This document shows, one piece after another, positions 1 through 8,747 of a stretch of 64,000 nucleotides of DNA. Positions within the stretch are counted from its first letter, which is position 1; each line of letters begins with the position of its first letter. A program made the position numbers and the translations under genes. This stretch comes from RBG-16-66-20 sp036560705 (lineage in GTDB: Bacteria; Pseudomonadota; Gammaproteobacteria; Burkholderiales; SG8-39): NCBI GenBank assembly GCA_036560705.1, contig DATBQR010000109.1, forward strand, positions 21,315 to 85,314, given 5' to 3'. The notes beneath the pieces were generated by a model that had not been told where the DNA came from, did no database searches, and saw only the letters and a program-made list of their open reading frames with translations.

Positions 1-224
1 GTGGCGCCGCCGGCGCCAGGGCGATTCACCACGATGACCGGTTGCCTGAGGTTTTTTTCCATCGCCACGGCCAGCGGGCGGCCGACGATGTCGGCCACGC
101 CGCCGGGCGGAAAGGCGACGATCATGTTGAGGGGTTTTGTCGGCCAGGCATCCTGCGCCTGGGCTGGCGGCGCCGCAGTGAAAACCATGGCGAGCAATAC
201 GGCTGGAATGACCTTACGAATCAC
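1..224 (-). CDS. Bug-family (TTT) solute receptor, N-terminal part
   Basis: The gene runs off the left edge, so only the first 74 codons are seen. It starts at a GTG preceded by a good AGGAG ribosome site. The product opens with a Sec signal peptide ending near PPAQAQ, followed by WPTKPLNMIVAFPPGGVAD and a later VVNRPGAGGA segment. Both are hallmarks of Bug-type periplasmic receptors of the tripartite tricarboxylate transporter family, which bind carboxylates or amides. No TctA/TctB membrane genes are visible, as is usual for these orphan receptors in Burkholderiales. The ligand cannot be told from this fragment. It is divergent from msrB. Confidence 0.85.
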   Translation of the reverse strand, partial: MIRKVIPAVLLAMVFTAAPPAQAQDAWPTKPLNMIVAFPPGGVADIVGRPLAVAMEKNLRQPVIVVNRPGAGGA

Positions 225-323
225 AGTGTTCTCCTCCGGTTGGCCAGATGATAGATTAGCCGCTGTCAGGTCGCACGCGGTTCCGCGACCAAGGCACCAG
301 GCACACCATTTGAGGAGACAGGC
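225..323. promoter_or_regulatory. Divergent intergenic region with inverted repeat
   Basis: This gap separates the divergent Bug receptor and msrB genes and must hold both promoters. A 6-bp inverted repeat (GGTCGC at 269-274, GCGACC at 285-290) with a 10-nt loop lies 34 nt before msrB. It could be an operator or a leader hairpin. No convincing -35/-10 pair was recognised. Confidence 0.25.
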
Positions 324-884
324 ATGCAACGGCGCGCTTTATTGGGATTTCTCGTCTTGGGGCCCATGGCGATGCATGTCGCCCGCGTTCATGCCGCTCC
401 GCCGAACACCATGAAAGGGATACAGGAAATGCAAGACCACTGGAAAAACCTGCTTGCCCCGGGCACCGAGGTTCCCAGCCCGGCCGAGGAACTGAAGCTC
501 TCCAAGGAAGAATGGAAGAAGCGCCTGCAGGGCCTGACCTACAGCGTGCTGCGCGAAGAGGACACCGAGCGCGCCGGCACCAGTCCGCTCGACCACGAGA
601 AGCGCGCGGGCGTGTTCGTCTGCGCCGGCTGCGGGCTGCCGCTGTTCACCTCCGAAATGAAGTTCAACAGCGGCACCGGCTGGCCGTCGTTCTTCACCAC
701 CATCCCCGGCGCCTTCCAGATGAAGACGGACCACAAGATCATCTACGCGCGCACCGAGTACCATTGCGCGCGCTGCGGCGGCCACCACGGCCACCTGTTC
801 GACGATGGACCGCAGCCGACCGGCAAGCGCTACTGCAACAACGGCGCGGCGCTGAAGTTCATCCCGAAGGAAGGCAAGGCATAG
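324..884 (+). CDS. msrB: Peptide-methionine (R)-S-oxide reductase, exported
   Basis: It reduces the R epimer of methionine sulfoxide in proteins. The MsrB fold is clear: zinc cysteines in CAGCG (C100, C103) and CARCGGHHGH (C148, C151), the GTGWPSF substrate loop at 117-123, and the catalytic cysteine in RYCNNGA (C171). The first 24 residues (MQRRALLGFLVLG ... VHAA) look like an export signal with an arginine pair, so the enzyme probably acts in the periplasm, whereas classical MsrB is cytosolic. A GAGGAG ribosome site supports the ATG. The 3' end faces the MlaF-like gene with a 16-nt gap that contains an interrupted AAGGA/AGGGG-CCCCT/TCCTT palindrome but no T-run. Confidence 0.93.
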   Translation: MQRRALLGFLVLGPMAMHVARVHAAPPNTMKGIQEMQDHWKNLLAPGTEVPSPAEELKLSKEEWKKRLQGLTYSVLREEDTERAGTSPLDHEKRAGVFVCAGCGLPLFTSEMKFNSGTGWPSFFTTIPGAFQMKTDHKIIYARTEYHCARCGGHHGHLFDDGPQPTGKRYCNNGAALKFIPKEGKA

Positions 885-900
885 AGAAGGAAAGGGGCCC

Positions 901-1707
901 CTACTCCTTCAACCTCAATTCCTCCGCGAGGGGTTTCGCCGGGAAATGGAAGCGCACCGGGCCATCCGGCAGCGCCTTGAGGAACTGCTTGAGATAGGGA
1001 TCCGCCGAAGCAAGCAGCTGGTCGGGCGTGCCCTCGCCCATCAGCCTGCCTTCGGCGATCACGTAGATGTAATCCACCAGCTTGAGCGACTCGGAGACGT
1101 CGTAGGTGACGACGACCGAGGTCAGGCCGAGCGCGTCGTTGAGTTTCCGGATCAGCGTGGCGACCACGTTCAGCGAGATCGGATCGAGGCCGGCGAACGG
1201 TTCGTCGTACATCGCCAGCATCGGGTCGGTGGCGATCGCCCGCGCCAGCGCCACCCGGCGCGTCATGCCGCCCGACAGGTCCCCCGGCATCATGTCGCGC
1301 GCGCCGCGCAGGCCGACCGCGTCCAGCTTCATGAGCACCAGGGAACGCACCAGTTCCTCGGGCAGCTCGTAGTGCTCGCGGATCGGGAAGGCGATGTTCT
1401 CGTACACCGACAGGTCGGTGAACAGGCCGCTGGTCTGGAACATCATGCCCATGCGGCGGCGCATCTCGTACAGGTCGTGGGTGCCGAGCTTGTGCACTAC
1501 CTGACCGTTGACGCGGACCCAGCCGCGCTCCGGCGCGAGCTGGCCGCCGATGAGTTTCAGCAGCGTCGACTTGCCGCTGCCGCTGCCGCCGAGGATCGCC
1601 ACCACTTTGCCGCGCGGGATTTTCAGCGACAGCCCGCGGAAAATCGGCAGGTCGCCGTAGGCGAAATGCAGTTCGGAAACTTCGACCAGATCGTCCGCTT
1701 CAGCCAC
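901..1707 (-). CDS. MlaF/Ttg2A-like ABC transporter ATPase
   Basis: The 268-aa ATPase resembles MlaF, the ATPase of retrograde phospholipid transport. It has Walker A GGSGSGKST (40-48), Q-loop Q91, signature LSGGM (144-148), Walker B ending DE (168-169) and an MlaF-like tail DGPVRFHFPA. The H-loop histidine is replaced by tyrosine (VVVTYDVSES, Y202). I chose the GTG that overlaps the stop of the outer-membrane factor gene by 8 nt; the upstream in-frame ATG lies deep in that gene. No mlaE or mlaD permease or substrate-binding genes follow. It may serve components encoded elsewhere, or may energise an efflux-associated process. Confidence 0.85.
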   Translation of the reverse strand: MAEADDLVEVSELHFAYGDLPIFRGLSLKIPRGKVVAILGGSGSGKSTLLKLIGGQLAPERGWVRVNGQVVHKLGTHDLYEMRRRMGMMFQTSGLFTDLSVYENIAFPIREHYELPEELVRSLVLMKLDAVGLRGARDMMPGDLSGGMTRRVALARAIATDPMLAMYDEPFAGLDPISLNVVATLIRKLNDALGLTSVVVTYDVSESLKLVDYIYVIAEGRLMGEGTPDQLLASADPYLKQFLKALPDGPVRFHFPAKPLAEELRLKE

Positions 1708-3100
1708 CCAGGGCCTTGTAAAGATCCGCCACCGCCGCTCTCTGGGCGCGCAGTGCTTCGTAGCGCGCAATTTCGGCGGCCAGCAGGTTGCGCTCGGCGT
1801 CGATCACGTCGAGCTGGCTCGCCAGGCCGTTATCGTAGCGCAGGCGCGCCAGCCTGAGCGTGGCGGCGAGCGCCGCCGCGCGCGCGCCTTCCGCCTCGTA
1901 GCTTTCGCGCGCCCGGGCCTGCGCCGCCAGCGCCACGCGCACCTCGCGGAAGGCGTTCTGGATCGCGCCCCGGTAGCCCGCCAGCGCCTGCCTCTCGCGC
2001 GCCTCGGCGGCGCCGACCTGCCCTTCCAGCCGCCCGCCGGCGAAGATCGGCACCGCCACCGCCGCTGCGAGCTGGAAAATGCCTGCCGGCCCGGTGAACA
2101 GACCCGACAGCGCCTGCGCCTCGCTGCCCAGATAGCCGGTGAGCTGGATGGACGGGAACATCTGCGTGCGCGCCACCGCGACGCGCGCATTCGCGGCGAT
2201 CAGGCGCTGTTCCGCCTCCACCAGGTCCGGACGCCGCAGCAGCAGCTCGGAAGGCAGGCCGGAGGGCACCACTGCGGGAAGCTGCGTGGGATCGGTGCCC
2301 GCCACGGCGTCCTGCCCGCGCGGCACGCTGCCTTCCATGATTTCCTTCGGACTGCGGCCGAGCAGTACCGCCAGCGCCGCTTCCTGGATTTCGCGGTCGC
2401 GCTCGAGCGGCGGCAGCTGCGCGCGCGCCGCCGCCACCTCGGCCTCGAGCTGCCGGTAGTCGAACTCCGAGATCACGCCGCCGTCGAAGCGCTTCTGCTG
2501 CAGCTTGAGCCCCTCTTCGCGCAGGCCGAGCGTGCGGCGCGTCGCGGCGACCTGCGAATCGAGCGAGCGCAGCGCGAAATACGTCTTGGCGACGTCGCTG
2601 GCGAGGGTGATCCTCACCGTGTCTCGCGCCGCCTCTGTCGCCAGCATGTCGGCGCGAGCTGCATTCGAACCGGCGCGCAGCCGCCCCCACAGGTCGACTT
2701 CGTAGGAGACGTTCAGCGTCGCCTGGTAATTGTTGAGTTCGCGCGGAAACCCGGGCGGCAGCAGCCCGGAAGCGGCCGAAGACAGCGTGCGGCTGCGGCC
2801 AAGGTCCGCATCCACCGAGGGGTAGAAGGCCGCGTCCGCCTGCCTGAGCAGGGAGCGCGACTCGTCCACGCGCGCCGCGGCGGCCAGCAGGTCGGTGTTG
2901 CGCGCGAGCGCCTCCTCGACCAGTTTTTCCAGCGCCGGATCGGCGTAGATGCGCCACCAGTTGCCGTCCTTCACCGGGTTCGGCGCGCTTTCTTTCCAGG
3001 CGGCGGGCAAGTCCACGGCCGGACGCTCGTACTTGGGTTGCACGGCGCAACCGGAAACCAAAAGCAGAAGAAGCAGGCGCGTCATGGACTCATGCCTCAT
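1700..3100 (-). CDS. NodT-family outer-membrane efflux lipoprotein
   Basis: This 466-aa protein is the TolC/OprM-like outer-membrane channel of the RND pump encoded upstream. A lipoprotein signal (MTRLLLLLLVSGC, lipobox VSGC at C18) is followed by the conserved QPKYERP start and two outer-membrane-efflux repeats. The second contains LLLRRPDLVEAEQRL and PSIQLTGYLGSEA, typical of NodT proteins. The ATG overlaps the pump stop as ATGA and has a GGAG site; an internal ATG five codons later would retain the lipobox. The adaptor, pump and channel are co-directional and overlapping, so they should be co-transcribed. Confidence 0.93.
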   Translation of the reverse strand: MRHESMTRLLLLLLVSGCAVQPKYERPAVDLPAAWKESAPNPVKDGNWWRIYADPALEKLVEEALARNTDLLAAAARVDESRSLLRQADAAFYPSVDADLGRSRTLSSAASGLLPPGFPRELNNYQATLNVSYEVDLWGRLRAGSNAARADMLATEAARDTVRITLASDVAKTYFALRSLDSQVAATRRTLGLREEGLKLQQKRFDGGVISEFDYRQLEAEVAAARAQLPPLERDREIQEAALAVLLGRSPKEIMEGSVPRGQDAVAGTDPTQLPAVVPSGLPSELLLRRPDLVEAEQRLIAANARVAVARTQMFPSIQLTGYLGSEAQALSGLFTGPAGIFQLAAAVAVPIFAGGRLEGQVGAAEARERQALAGYRGAIQNAFREVRVALAAQARARESYEAEGARAAALAATLRLARLRYDNGLASQLDVIDAERNLLAAEIARYEALRAQRAAVADLYKALGG

Positions 3101-6100
3101 GACTCGCTCCGCTTGTGCTGCTCGATCTCGCCGCGGATCTCGGCGGTGGAGCGCTTCTCGGTCAGGTGCCGGTCGCTGATCAGCTTGAAGAACATCGGCA
3201 CGAAGAAAATGGCCAGGAAGGTGGCGGCGATCATGCCGCCCATCACGCCCGTGCCCACCGAGTGGCGCGCGCCGGCGCCGGCGCCGGTGGAGACGGCGAG
3301 CGGCAGCACGCCGAGGATGAAGGCGAGCGAGGTCATCAGGATCGGCCGGAAGCGCAGCCGCGCCGCCTCCAGCGCCGCGGCCGACGCCGACATGCCCTCG
3401 TGGTGCTTCATCACCGCGTATTCGACGATGAGGATGGCGTTCTTGGCGGCGAGGCCGAGCAGCGTCACCAGGCCGATCTGGAAATAGACGTCGTTGGTGA
3501 AGCCGCGCAGGTATACCGCCGCCAGCGCGCCGAAGGTGCCGAAGGGCAGCGCCAGCAGCACGGAGAGCGGCAGCGACCATTTCTCGTACTGCGCGGCGAG
3601 GATGAGGAACACCATCACCGCCGCCAGGCCGAGCGCGATCGCCGAGGTACCGCTCGATTTCTTCTCCTGGTAGGAGGCGCCGCCCCAGTCGTAGCTGAAC
3701 TCGGGCGGCAGCACTTCCTTGGCCAGCCGCTCCACTTCCGCGATCGCCTGTCCCGAGGAAGTGCCCGGCGCGCCCTGGCCGAACATCTTCACCGCCGGCA
3801 GGTTGTTGAAGCGGTCGAGCGTGTCGGGGCCGGAGGAGTACCTGATGTTCGCGAGCGAAGAAAGCGGGATCATCTGGTTTGTTTCGCTTCTTACAAAAAT
3901 GTTTCCAATGTCCTCGGGACGCTTGCGGTACGCGGGTTCCGCGGACATCAGCACCTGCCAGGTGCGCCCGAAGCGGTTGAAGTCGTTGACGTAGAAGTTG
4001 CCGAGCGTCGCCGCCAGCGTGTCGAACACGTCGGTGATCGGCACCCCCAGCGCCTTCGCCTTCTCGCGGTCCACGTCCACGTAGAGCTGCGGCACGGTGG
4101 CGCGCCACAGCGTCTGCACGCCGCCCAGCTTCGGATCCGTGTTGGCGGCGCCGAGGAACCGCCCGAGCACCTCGGCCATGCGCTTCGAGCCGCCCTCGCC
4201 GCGGTTCTGCAGGTAAAACTCGAAGCCGCCCGCCGTGCCTAGGCCGAAGATCGGCGGCGGGTTGAAGGCGAGCACCAGCGCCTCCTTGATGCCGCCGGTC
4301 TTCATGAACAGCTCGCCGACCAGCTGGGAAGCGGTGACCTTGCGCTCGTCCCAGGGCTTCTGCGTGACGAAAATGGTGGCGGCGTTGTTGCGGAAGCCGC
4401 CGCCGAGGAAGTCGAAGCCGGTGAAGGCGACCACGTCCGCGTTAGCGGGATTCGACTTGATGATCTCGATCACCTCGCCCACCACCTTGTCGGTGCGCTG
4501 CAGCGTCGCGCCGTCGGGCAGGATCACCGCCGAGATGTAGAAGCCCTGGTCCTCTTCGGGCACCAGGCTGCCGGGCGTGATATGCCACAGCCCGGCGGTA
4601 ATCGCCACCATGCCGGCAAACAGGATCACGCCCACGCTGCCGCGCCGGATCATCCACGCCACGCCGTCCGAATACCGGCCGGTGACCCGCGTGAACCAGC
4701 GGTTGAACGCGGTGAAGAACCGCCCCAGGTTCTGCGAGTGTTCCCGCTTGAGCATCGCCACGCAGAGCGACGGGGTCAGCGTGAGCGCCACCATGCCGGA
4801 AATCACCACTGCGATGGAAATGGTCACGGCGAACTGGCGGTAGAGCTCGCCGGTCAGGCCGCCGAGGAAGGCGATCGGCACGAATACCGCGCACAGCGTC
4901 AGCACGATGGCGATGATCGGGCTGGTCACTTCCTGCATCGCCTTGATCGCGGCCTCGCGCGCGTGCAGGTGCTCCTCGCGCATGATGCGCTCGACGTTCT
5001 CCAGCACCACGATGGCGTCGTCGACGACGATGCCGATCGCCAGCACCATGCCGAAGAGGGTCAGCGTGTTGATGGAATAGCCGAGCAGGAACAGGCCCGC
5101 GAAGGTGCCGATGAGCGACACCGGCACCGCGGCGATCGGGATCAGCGTGGCGCGCCAGTTCTGCAGGAACAGGAACACCACCAGCGTCACCAGCAGCATC
5201 GCCTCGGCGAGCGTGATCACCACCTCGCGGATCGACACCTCGACGAAGCGCGTGGTGTCGTACGGGATGGAATAGGTGAAGCCCGAGGGAAAGCGCTCGG
5301 ACAGCCCGGCGACCGTCTTCTTCACGTTGCCGGCGACTTCCAGCGCGTTCGCGCCGGGCAGCAGGAAAATGCCGACCAGCGTGGCGGACTTGCCGTTGAT
5401 GCGGCCGATGAAATCGTTGTCGCGCGAGGCGAGCTCGACGCGCGCCACGTCCCGCAGCCGCAGCGTCGAGCCGTCCGGATTGGCGCGGATGATGATGTTC
5501 TCGAACTCGCGCGGGTCGGCGAGGCGCCCCTTGGTGGTGACCGTGTAGACCAGTTCCTGCGGGCCGCCGATCGGGCTCTGGCCGATCTTGCCGGCGGCGA
5601 ACTGGGCGTTCTGGTCGTTGACCGCGCGCAGCAGGTCGGCGGTGGTGAGCTTCAACTGGGTCATGCGGTCGGGCTTGACCCAGATGCGCATGGCGTAGTC
5701 CTTGGCGCCGAAAATCTGCACGTTGGTGGTGCCCGGCACGCGCTTGAGTGCGTCCAGCACGTTCAACGTCACGTAGTTGCTGGTGAAAAGGTCGTCGCGC
5801 GTGCCGTCGGGCGAGTAGAACGCCAGCACCTGCAGGAAGGCCGAGGAACCCTTCTCCACCGTCACGCCCTGGCGGCGCACTTCCTGCGGCAGGCGCGGCT
5901 CGGCCTGCTTGACGCGGTTATTGACGTTCAGCGCGGCCTGGTCGACGTTGGCGCCGATGTCGAAGGTGACCTGGATCTCGACCACGCCCTGCGAGGTCGA
6001 GGTCGAGCTCATGTAGATCATCTTCTCGATGCCGGTGATCTGGTTCTCGAGCGGCGCCGCCACCGTCTGCTCCAGCACTTCGGCCGAGGCGCCCGGGTAC

Positions 6101-6246
6101 ACGGCCCTCACCGTCACCACCGGCGGCGCGATTTCCGGGTACTGCGCGATCGGCAGCACCCGCATCGACGCGAGGCCCGCGATGAGGATGAAGACGGAGA
6201 GGACCGCCGCGAAAATCGGGCGGTCGATGAAGAATCTGGAGATCAT
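3097..6246 (-). CDS. RND efflux pump, HAE1 (AcrB/MexB) family
   Basis: The 1049-residue inner-membrane proton-drug antiporter has the usual length for AcrB. The start MISRFFIDRPIFAAVLSVF, the ALNVNNRVKQAEPRLP porter motif, and GIVVDDAIVVLENVER in TM4 with the paired aspartates of proton relay are all present. The C-terminal half repeats the pattern with LGLAAKNAILIVEYA, supplying the TM10 lysine. Substrates are probably hydrophobic drugs, dyes or solvents. It overlaps the adaptor stop by 4 nt and the NodT start by 4 nt, so translational coupling is expected. No TetR-type regulator lies beside the operon. Confidence 0.97.
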   Translation of the reverse strand: MISRFFIDRPIFAAVLSVFILIAGLASMRVLPIAQYPEIAPPVVTVRAVYPGASAEVLEQTVAAPLENQITGIEKMIYMSSTSTSQGVVEIQVTFDIGANVDQAALNVNNRVKQAEPRLPQEVRRQGVTVEKGSSAFLQVLAFYSPDGTRDDLFTSNYVTLNVLDALKRVPGTTNVQIFGAKDYAMRIWVKPDRMTQLKLTTADLLRAVNDQNAQFAAGKIGQSPIGGPQELVYTVTTKGRLADPREFENIIIRANPDGSTLRLRDVARVELASRDNDFIGRINGKSATLVGIFLLPGANALEVAGNVKKTVAGLSERFPSGFTYSIPYDTTRFVEVSIREVVITLAEAMLLVTLVVFLFLQNWRATLIPIAAVPVSLIGTFAGLFLLGYSINTLTLFGMVLAIGIVVDDAIVVLENVERIMREEHLHAREAAIKAMQEVTSPIIAIVLTLCAVFVPIAFLGGLTGELYRQFAVTISIAVVISGMVALTLTPSLCVAMLKREHSQNLGRFFTAFNRWFTRVTGRYSDGVAWMIRRGSVGVILFAGMVAITAGLWHITPGSLVPEEDQGFYISAVILPDGATLQRTDKVVGEVIEIIKSNPANADVVAFTGFDFLGGGFRNNAATIFVTQKPWDERKVTASQLVGELFMKTGGIKEALVLAFNPPPIFGLGTAGGFEFYLQNRGEGGSKRMAEVLGRFLGAANTDPKLGGVQTLWRATVPQLYVDVDREKAKALGVPITDVFDTLAATLGNFYVNDFNRFGRTWQVLMSAEPAYRKRPEDIGNIFVRSETNQMIPLSSLANIRYSSGPDTLDRFNNLPAVKMFGQGAPGTSSGQAIAEVERLAKEVLPPEFSYDWGGASYQEKKSSGTSAIALGLAAVMVFLILAAQYEKWSLPLSVLLALPFGTFGALAAVYLRGFTNDVYFQIGLVTLLGLAAKNAILIVEYAVMKHHEGMSASAAALEAARLRFRPILMTSLAFILGVLPLAVSTGAGAGARHSVGTGVMGGMIAATFLAIFFVPMFFKLISDRHLTEKRSTAEIRGEIEQHKRSES

Positions 6247-7424
6247 TTCTTCTCCGGCGCTTTCTGTTCTTCGCCCTTCTTGTCGGCGCCTTTGGAAGGA
6301 TCACCTTTCGACGGATCGCCCACCACCACCGGCGACCCCGGCGCGAAGATGCGCGCCACGCCGTCGACGATCACCTTGTCGCCCGCCTTGAGGCCCGACT
6401 GGATGATCCAGTCTTCGCCGGTCCAGTCGCCGACCTGCACCGGGCGCGGCTGCGCGGTGCTCTTGTCGTCGAGGACGTAGACGAACTTGCCCTGCGGGCC
6501 TTCCAGCACCGCGCGCTGCGGCACCGTGACCGCGTCGGGCCGCGTCGCGCCTTTCAGTGTCACGCGCACGAACTGGCCGGGACGCAGCACGCCCTTCGGG
6601 TTGGGGATCTCGGCGCGCGTCTCGCTCGTGCCGGTGGCGCCGGAAACGCGCACGTCCGAGAAATTCAGCCGGCCCGCGAGCGGATACGCGGTGCCGTCGG
6701 CGAGCTTCACCGTTACTTCAAAGCGGCCGTTCTTCGGCAACGCGAGCCGGCCCGCCTCGACTTCGCCGTTGATGCGCAGCTGGTCGTTGTCCGAAACGCC
6801 GAAACTCACCCAGATCGGGTCGACCTGCGTGACGCTGGTGAGCAGCACGTCCGGGCCAGACACCAGCGAACCCTCGGAGCGCTGCGCGCGGCCGGCGATG
6901 CCGGTCGCCGGCGACTCCACCTTCGTATACAGCAGGTTGAGCTGCGCCTCGGTCAGGCGCGCCCTGGCGGACTTGAGGTCGGCCTCGGCAATCGCTTCCG
7001 CGGAGGTCGCGTCGTCGAACTCCTTCTGGCTCACCGCCTTCTCGGCGTAGAGCGGCTTCAGGCGGGCCGCGTTCTTCTTCGCCTGCGCGAGGCGCGCCTC
7101 CGCGCCCGCCACGTCGGCATCGGCGCGTGCGCCCGCGGCGATGAAAGGCGCCGGGTCGATGGTGAACAGCGACTGTCCCTTCGTCACCGGGCCGCCTTCG
7201 ACGAAATTGCGCGACAGCAGGATGCCGGTGACGCGCGCGCGCACTTCGACTTCGCGCGAGCCGAGGGTCTGGCCGGTGTATTCGAAGCTCGCCGGCAGCG
7301 TCTTCGGCTCGATGGCCATCACCGATACCTGAGGCGGGGGAAAACCGCCGTGGCCACCGCCGGACGGACCGCAGGCAGCCAGCAGCAATGCCGGCCAGAG
7401 AATGAAAAACTGTTTGATACGCAT
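6243..7424 (-). CDS. RND efflux periplasmic adaptor lipoprotein
   Basis: The 393-aa adaptor (AcrA/MexA class) links the pump to the outer-membrane channel. It has a lipobox (LLLAAC, C18), a barrel-sandwich region starting EVEVRARVTGILLSRNFVEGG, a helical hairpin rich in Ala and Lys (about 95-160), then VTQVDPIWVSFGVSDND and a beta-barrel domain. The tail after residue 370 is a low-complexity lysine- and glutamate-rich stretch with a repeated GDPSKG unit. It is first gene of the operon. A TAAAAA box 5 nt before the ATG and lack of a clear ribosome site make a very short leader possible. Confidence 0.95.
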   Translation of the reverse strand: MRIKQFFILWPALLLAACGPSGGGHGGFPPPQVSVMAIEPKTLPASFEYTGQTLGSREVEVRARVTGILLSRNFVEGGPVTKGQSLFTIDPAPFIAAGARADADVAGAEARLAQAKKNAARLKPLYAEKAVSQKEFDDATSAEAIAEADLKSARARLTEAQLNLLYTKVESPATGIAGRAQRSEGSLVSGPDVLLTSVTQVDPIWVSFGVSDNDQLRINGEVEAGRLALPKNGRFEVTVKLADGTAYPLAGRLNFSDVRVSGATGTSETRAEIPNPKGVLRPGQFVRVTLKGATRPDAVTVPQRAVLEGPQGKFVYVLDDKSTAQPRPVQVGDWTGEDWIIQSGLKAGDKVIVDGVARIFAPGSPVVVGDPSKGDPSKGADKKGEEQKAPEKK

Positions 7425-7541
7425 GGGTATTTTTAGGTTCTGAGATCGCGCGAGGGGCTGAATTTTACCCTCCGGATGCCCCGGGGATGTTGCAGTTGCA
7501 CATGGAATTGCAATCCGTTTGTTTCGGCTGCCGTCAAACCT

Positions 7542-8747
7542 TCAGGTCGCGGGTTTCAGGGTGAACCGCGGAGGCGGGAAGGCAAGCGCGATCGCCACCG
7601 CGCCCAGGCCGACGGCGGACGAGCCGATGTAGAGCCAGGTGTAGGTGCCGAAGGCGTCGAAGATCCAGCCGCCGGCGAGCGGCCCGAGGGCCATGCCGAG
7701 GCTCGAAACCAGGCTCGCCGCGCCGACGACGCCGCCCATGATGCGCGGCCCGAAGTAGCCGCGCGCGAGCACCGCGTAGAGCGGCATCACGCCGCCGTAT
7801 GCCATGCCGAAGACGAAGGATGTCGCGTAAAAGTCGGCGAGCCGGCTCGCAAAGACGAAGGCGCCCGCAGCAAGCGCCTGCACGAACAGGCCGCCGATGA
7901 GCACCCGCTTGGCGCCGTAACGGTCGCCGAGCACCCCGAACAGCACGCGCCCGCCGAGACCCGCCAGCCCCTCGAGGCTGTAGATGCTCACCGCCGCCAT
8001 CGCCGGCACGCCGCAGAAAATGGCGTAGCTGATGGTGTGAAAGATCGGCCCGGAATGCATCGCGCAGCAGGCGAAATAGGTCGCGCCGAGCACGACGAAC
8101 GGCAGGGAGCGCAGCGCCTTGCCAAGCGACATCTCGAGTCCGCCGCCCGCGCCCGGCATCGGCGCGCCCGCACCGGCAGGTTGCGCCGGCGGCTGGCGCA
8201 CCAGCAGCGACGCCGGCACCATGACGAGGGCGCAGAGGGCGGCGATGGCGAGCTGCGCGCCGCGCCAGTCCGTTACCGTGAGCAGCCAGCTCGCGAACGG
8301 CGACAGGGTCAGCGGCGCCACTCCCACGCCCGCCGTGGTGAGTGAGACGGCCAGCGCGCGCCGCGCGTCGAACCAGTTGCTCACCACCGCGATGAACGGC
8401 GGAAAGAAGCTGCCAGCGGCGAAGCCGACGAGCAGGCCGTACGCGAGCTGGAATTCGAGCAGGCTGCCGGCCCGGCTCGCCAGCGCGAGTCCGAGGGAAA
8501 GCAGGACCGATCCCGCGAGCACGACGGGCCGTGCGCCGATGCGGTCGCTCAGCGTGCCCCAGGCGAAACCACCCATGCCCATGGCGAGAAACACCAGCGT
8601 CATCGCTCCCGAGATCCCGGCGCGCGACCAGCCGGTCGCCTCCGCCATCGGCTGCAGGAATACCGCGAGCGAGAACACCGCGCCGAAGGCGAGGCAGGTC
8701 ATCAGCGCCCCCGCGGCGACGATCACCCAGCCGTAGTTGGTCCGCAT
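7542..8747 (-). CDS. MFS transporter (OFA/NarK-like, 12 TM)
   Basis: A 401-aa major-facilitator carrier with an N-terminal MRTNYGWVIVAAGALM segment and the motif WGTLSDRIGARP between TM2 and TM3, as in oxalate/formate-antiporter-like and monocarboxylate carriers. The chosen ATG has an AGGGGAA ribosome site and lies inside the 3' end of the upstream DHA2 transporter gene (25-nt overlap), so it is probably translated from the same message. The substrate is unknown; a carboxylate is a reasonable guess from family membership only. Confidence 0.85.
   Translation of the reverse strand: MRTNYGWVIVAAGALMTCLAFGAVFSLAVFLQPMAEATGWSRAGISGAMTLVFLAMGMGGFAWGTLSDRIGARPVVLAGSVLLSLGLALASRAGSLLEFQLAYGLLVGFAAGSFFPPFIAVVSNWFDARRALAVSLTTAGVGVAPLTLSPFASWLLTVTDWRGAQLAIAALCALVMVPASLLVRQPPAQPAGAGAPMPGAGGGLEMSLGKALRSLPFVVLGATYFACCAMHSGPIFHTISYAIFCGVPAMAAVSIYSLEGLAGLGGRVLFGVLGDRYGAKRVLIGGLFVQALAAGAFVFASRLADFYATSFVFGMAYGGVMPLYAVLARGYFGPRIMGGVVGAASLVSSLGMALGPLAGGWIFDAFGTYTWLYIGSSAVGLGAVAIALAFPPPRFTLKPAT

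Noticed and set aside
887..909. Interrupted palindrome AAGGA-AGGGG-CCCCT-TCCTT as a terminator
   Set aside because: It lies between convergent ends, but there is no loop and no T-run on either strand, so intrinsic termination is doubtful.
4582..6480. A 632-codon open frame on the plus strand
   Set aside because: It is antisense to the RND pump gene and rich in Arg, His and Asp as expected of a shadow frame in GC-rich DNA; the pump frame has clear conserved motifs.
7484..7520. Repeated TTGCA elements upstream of the RND operon
   Set aside because: TTGCA and its relatives occur three times, but spacing is irregular and symmetry weak; it may be chance.
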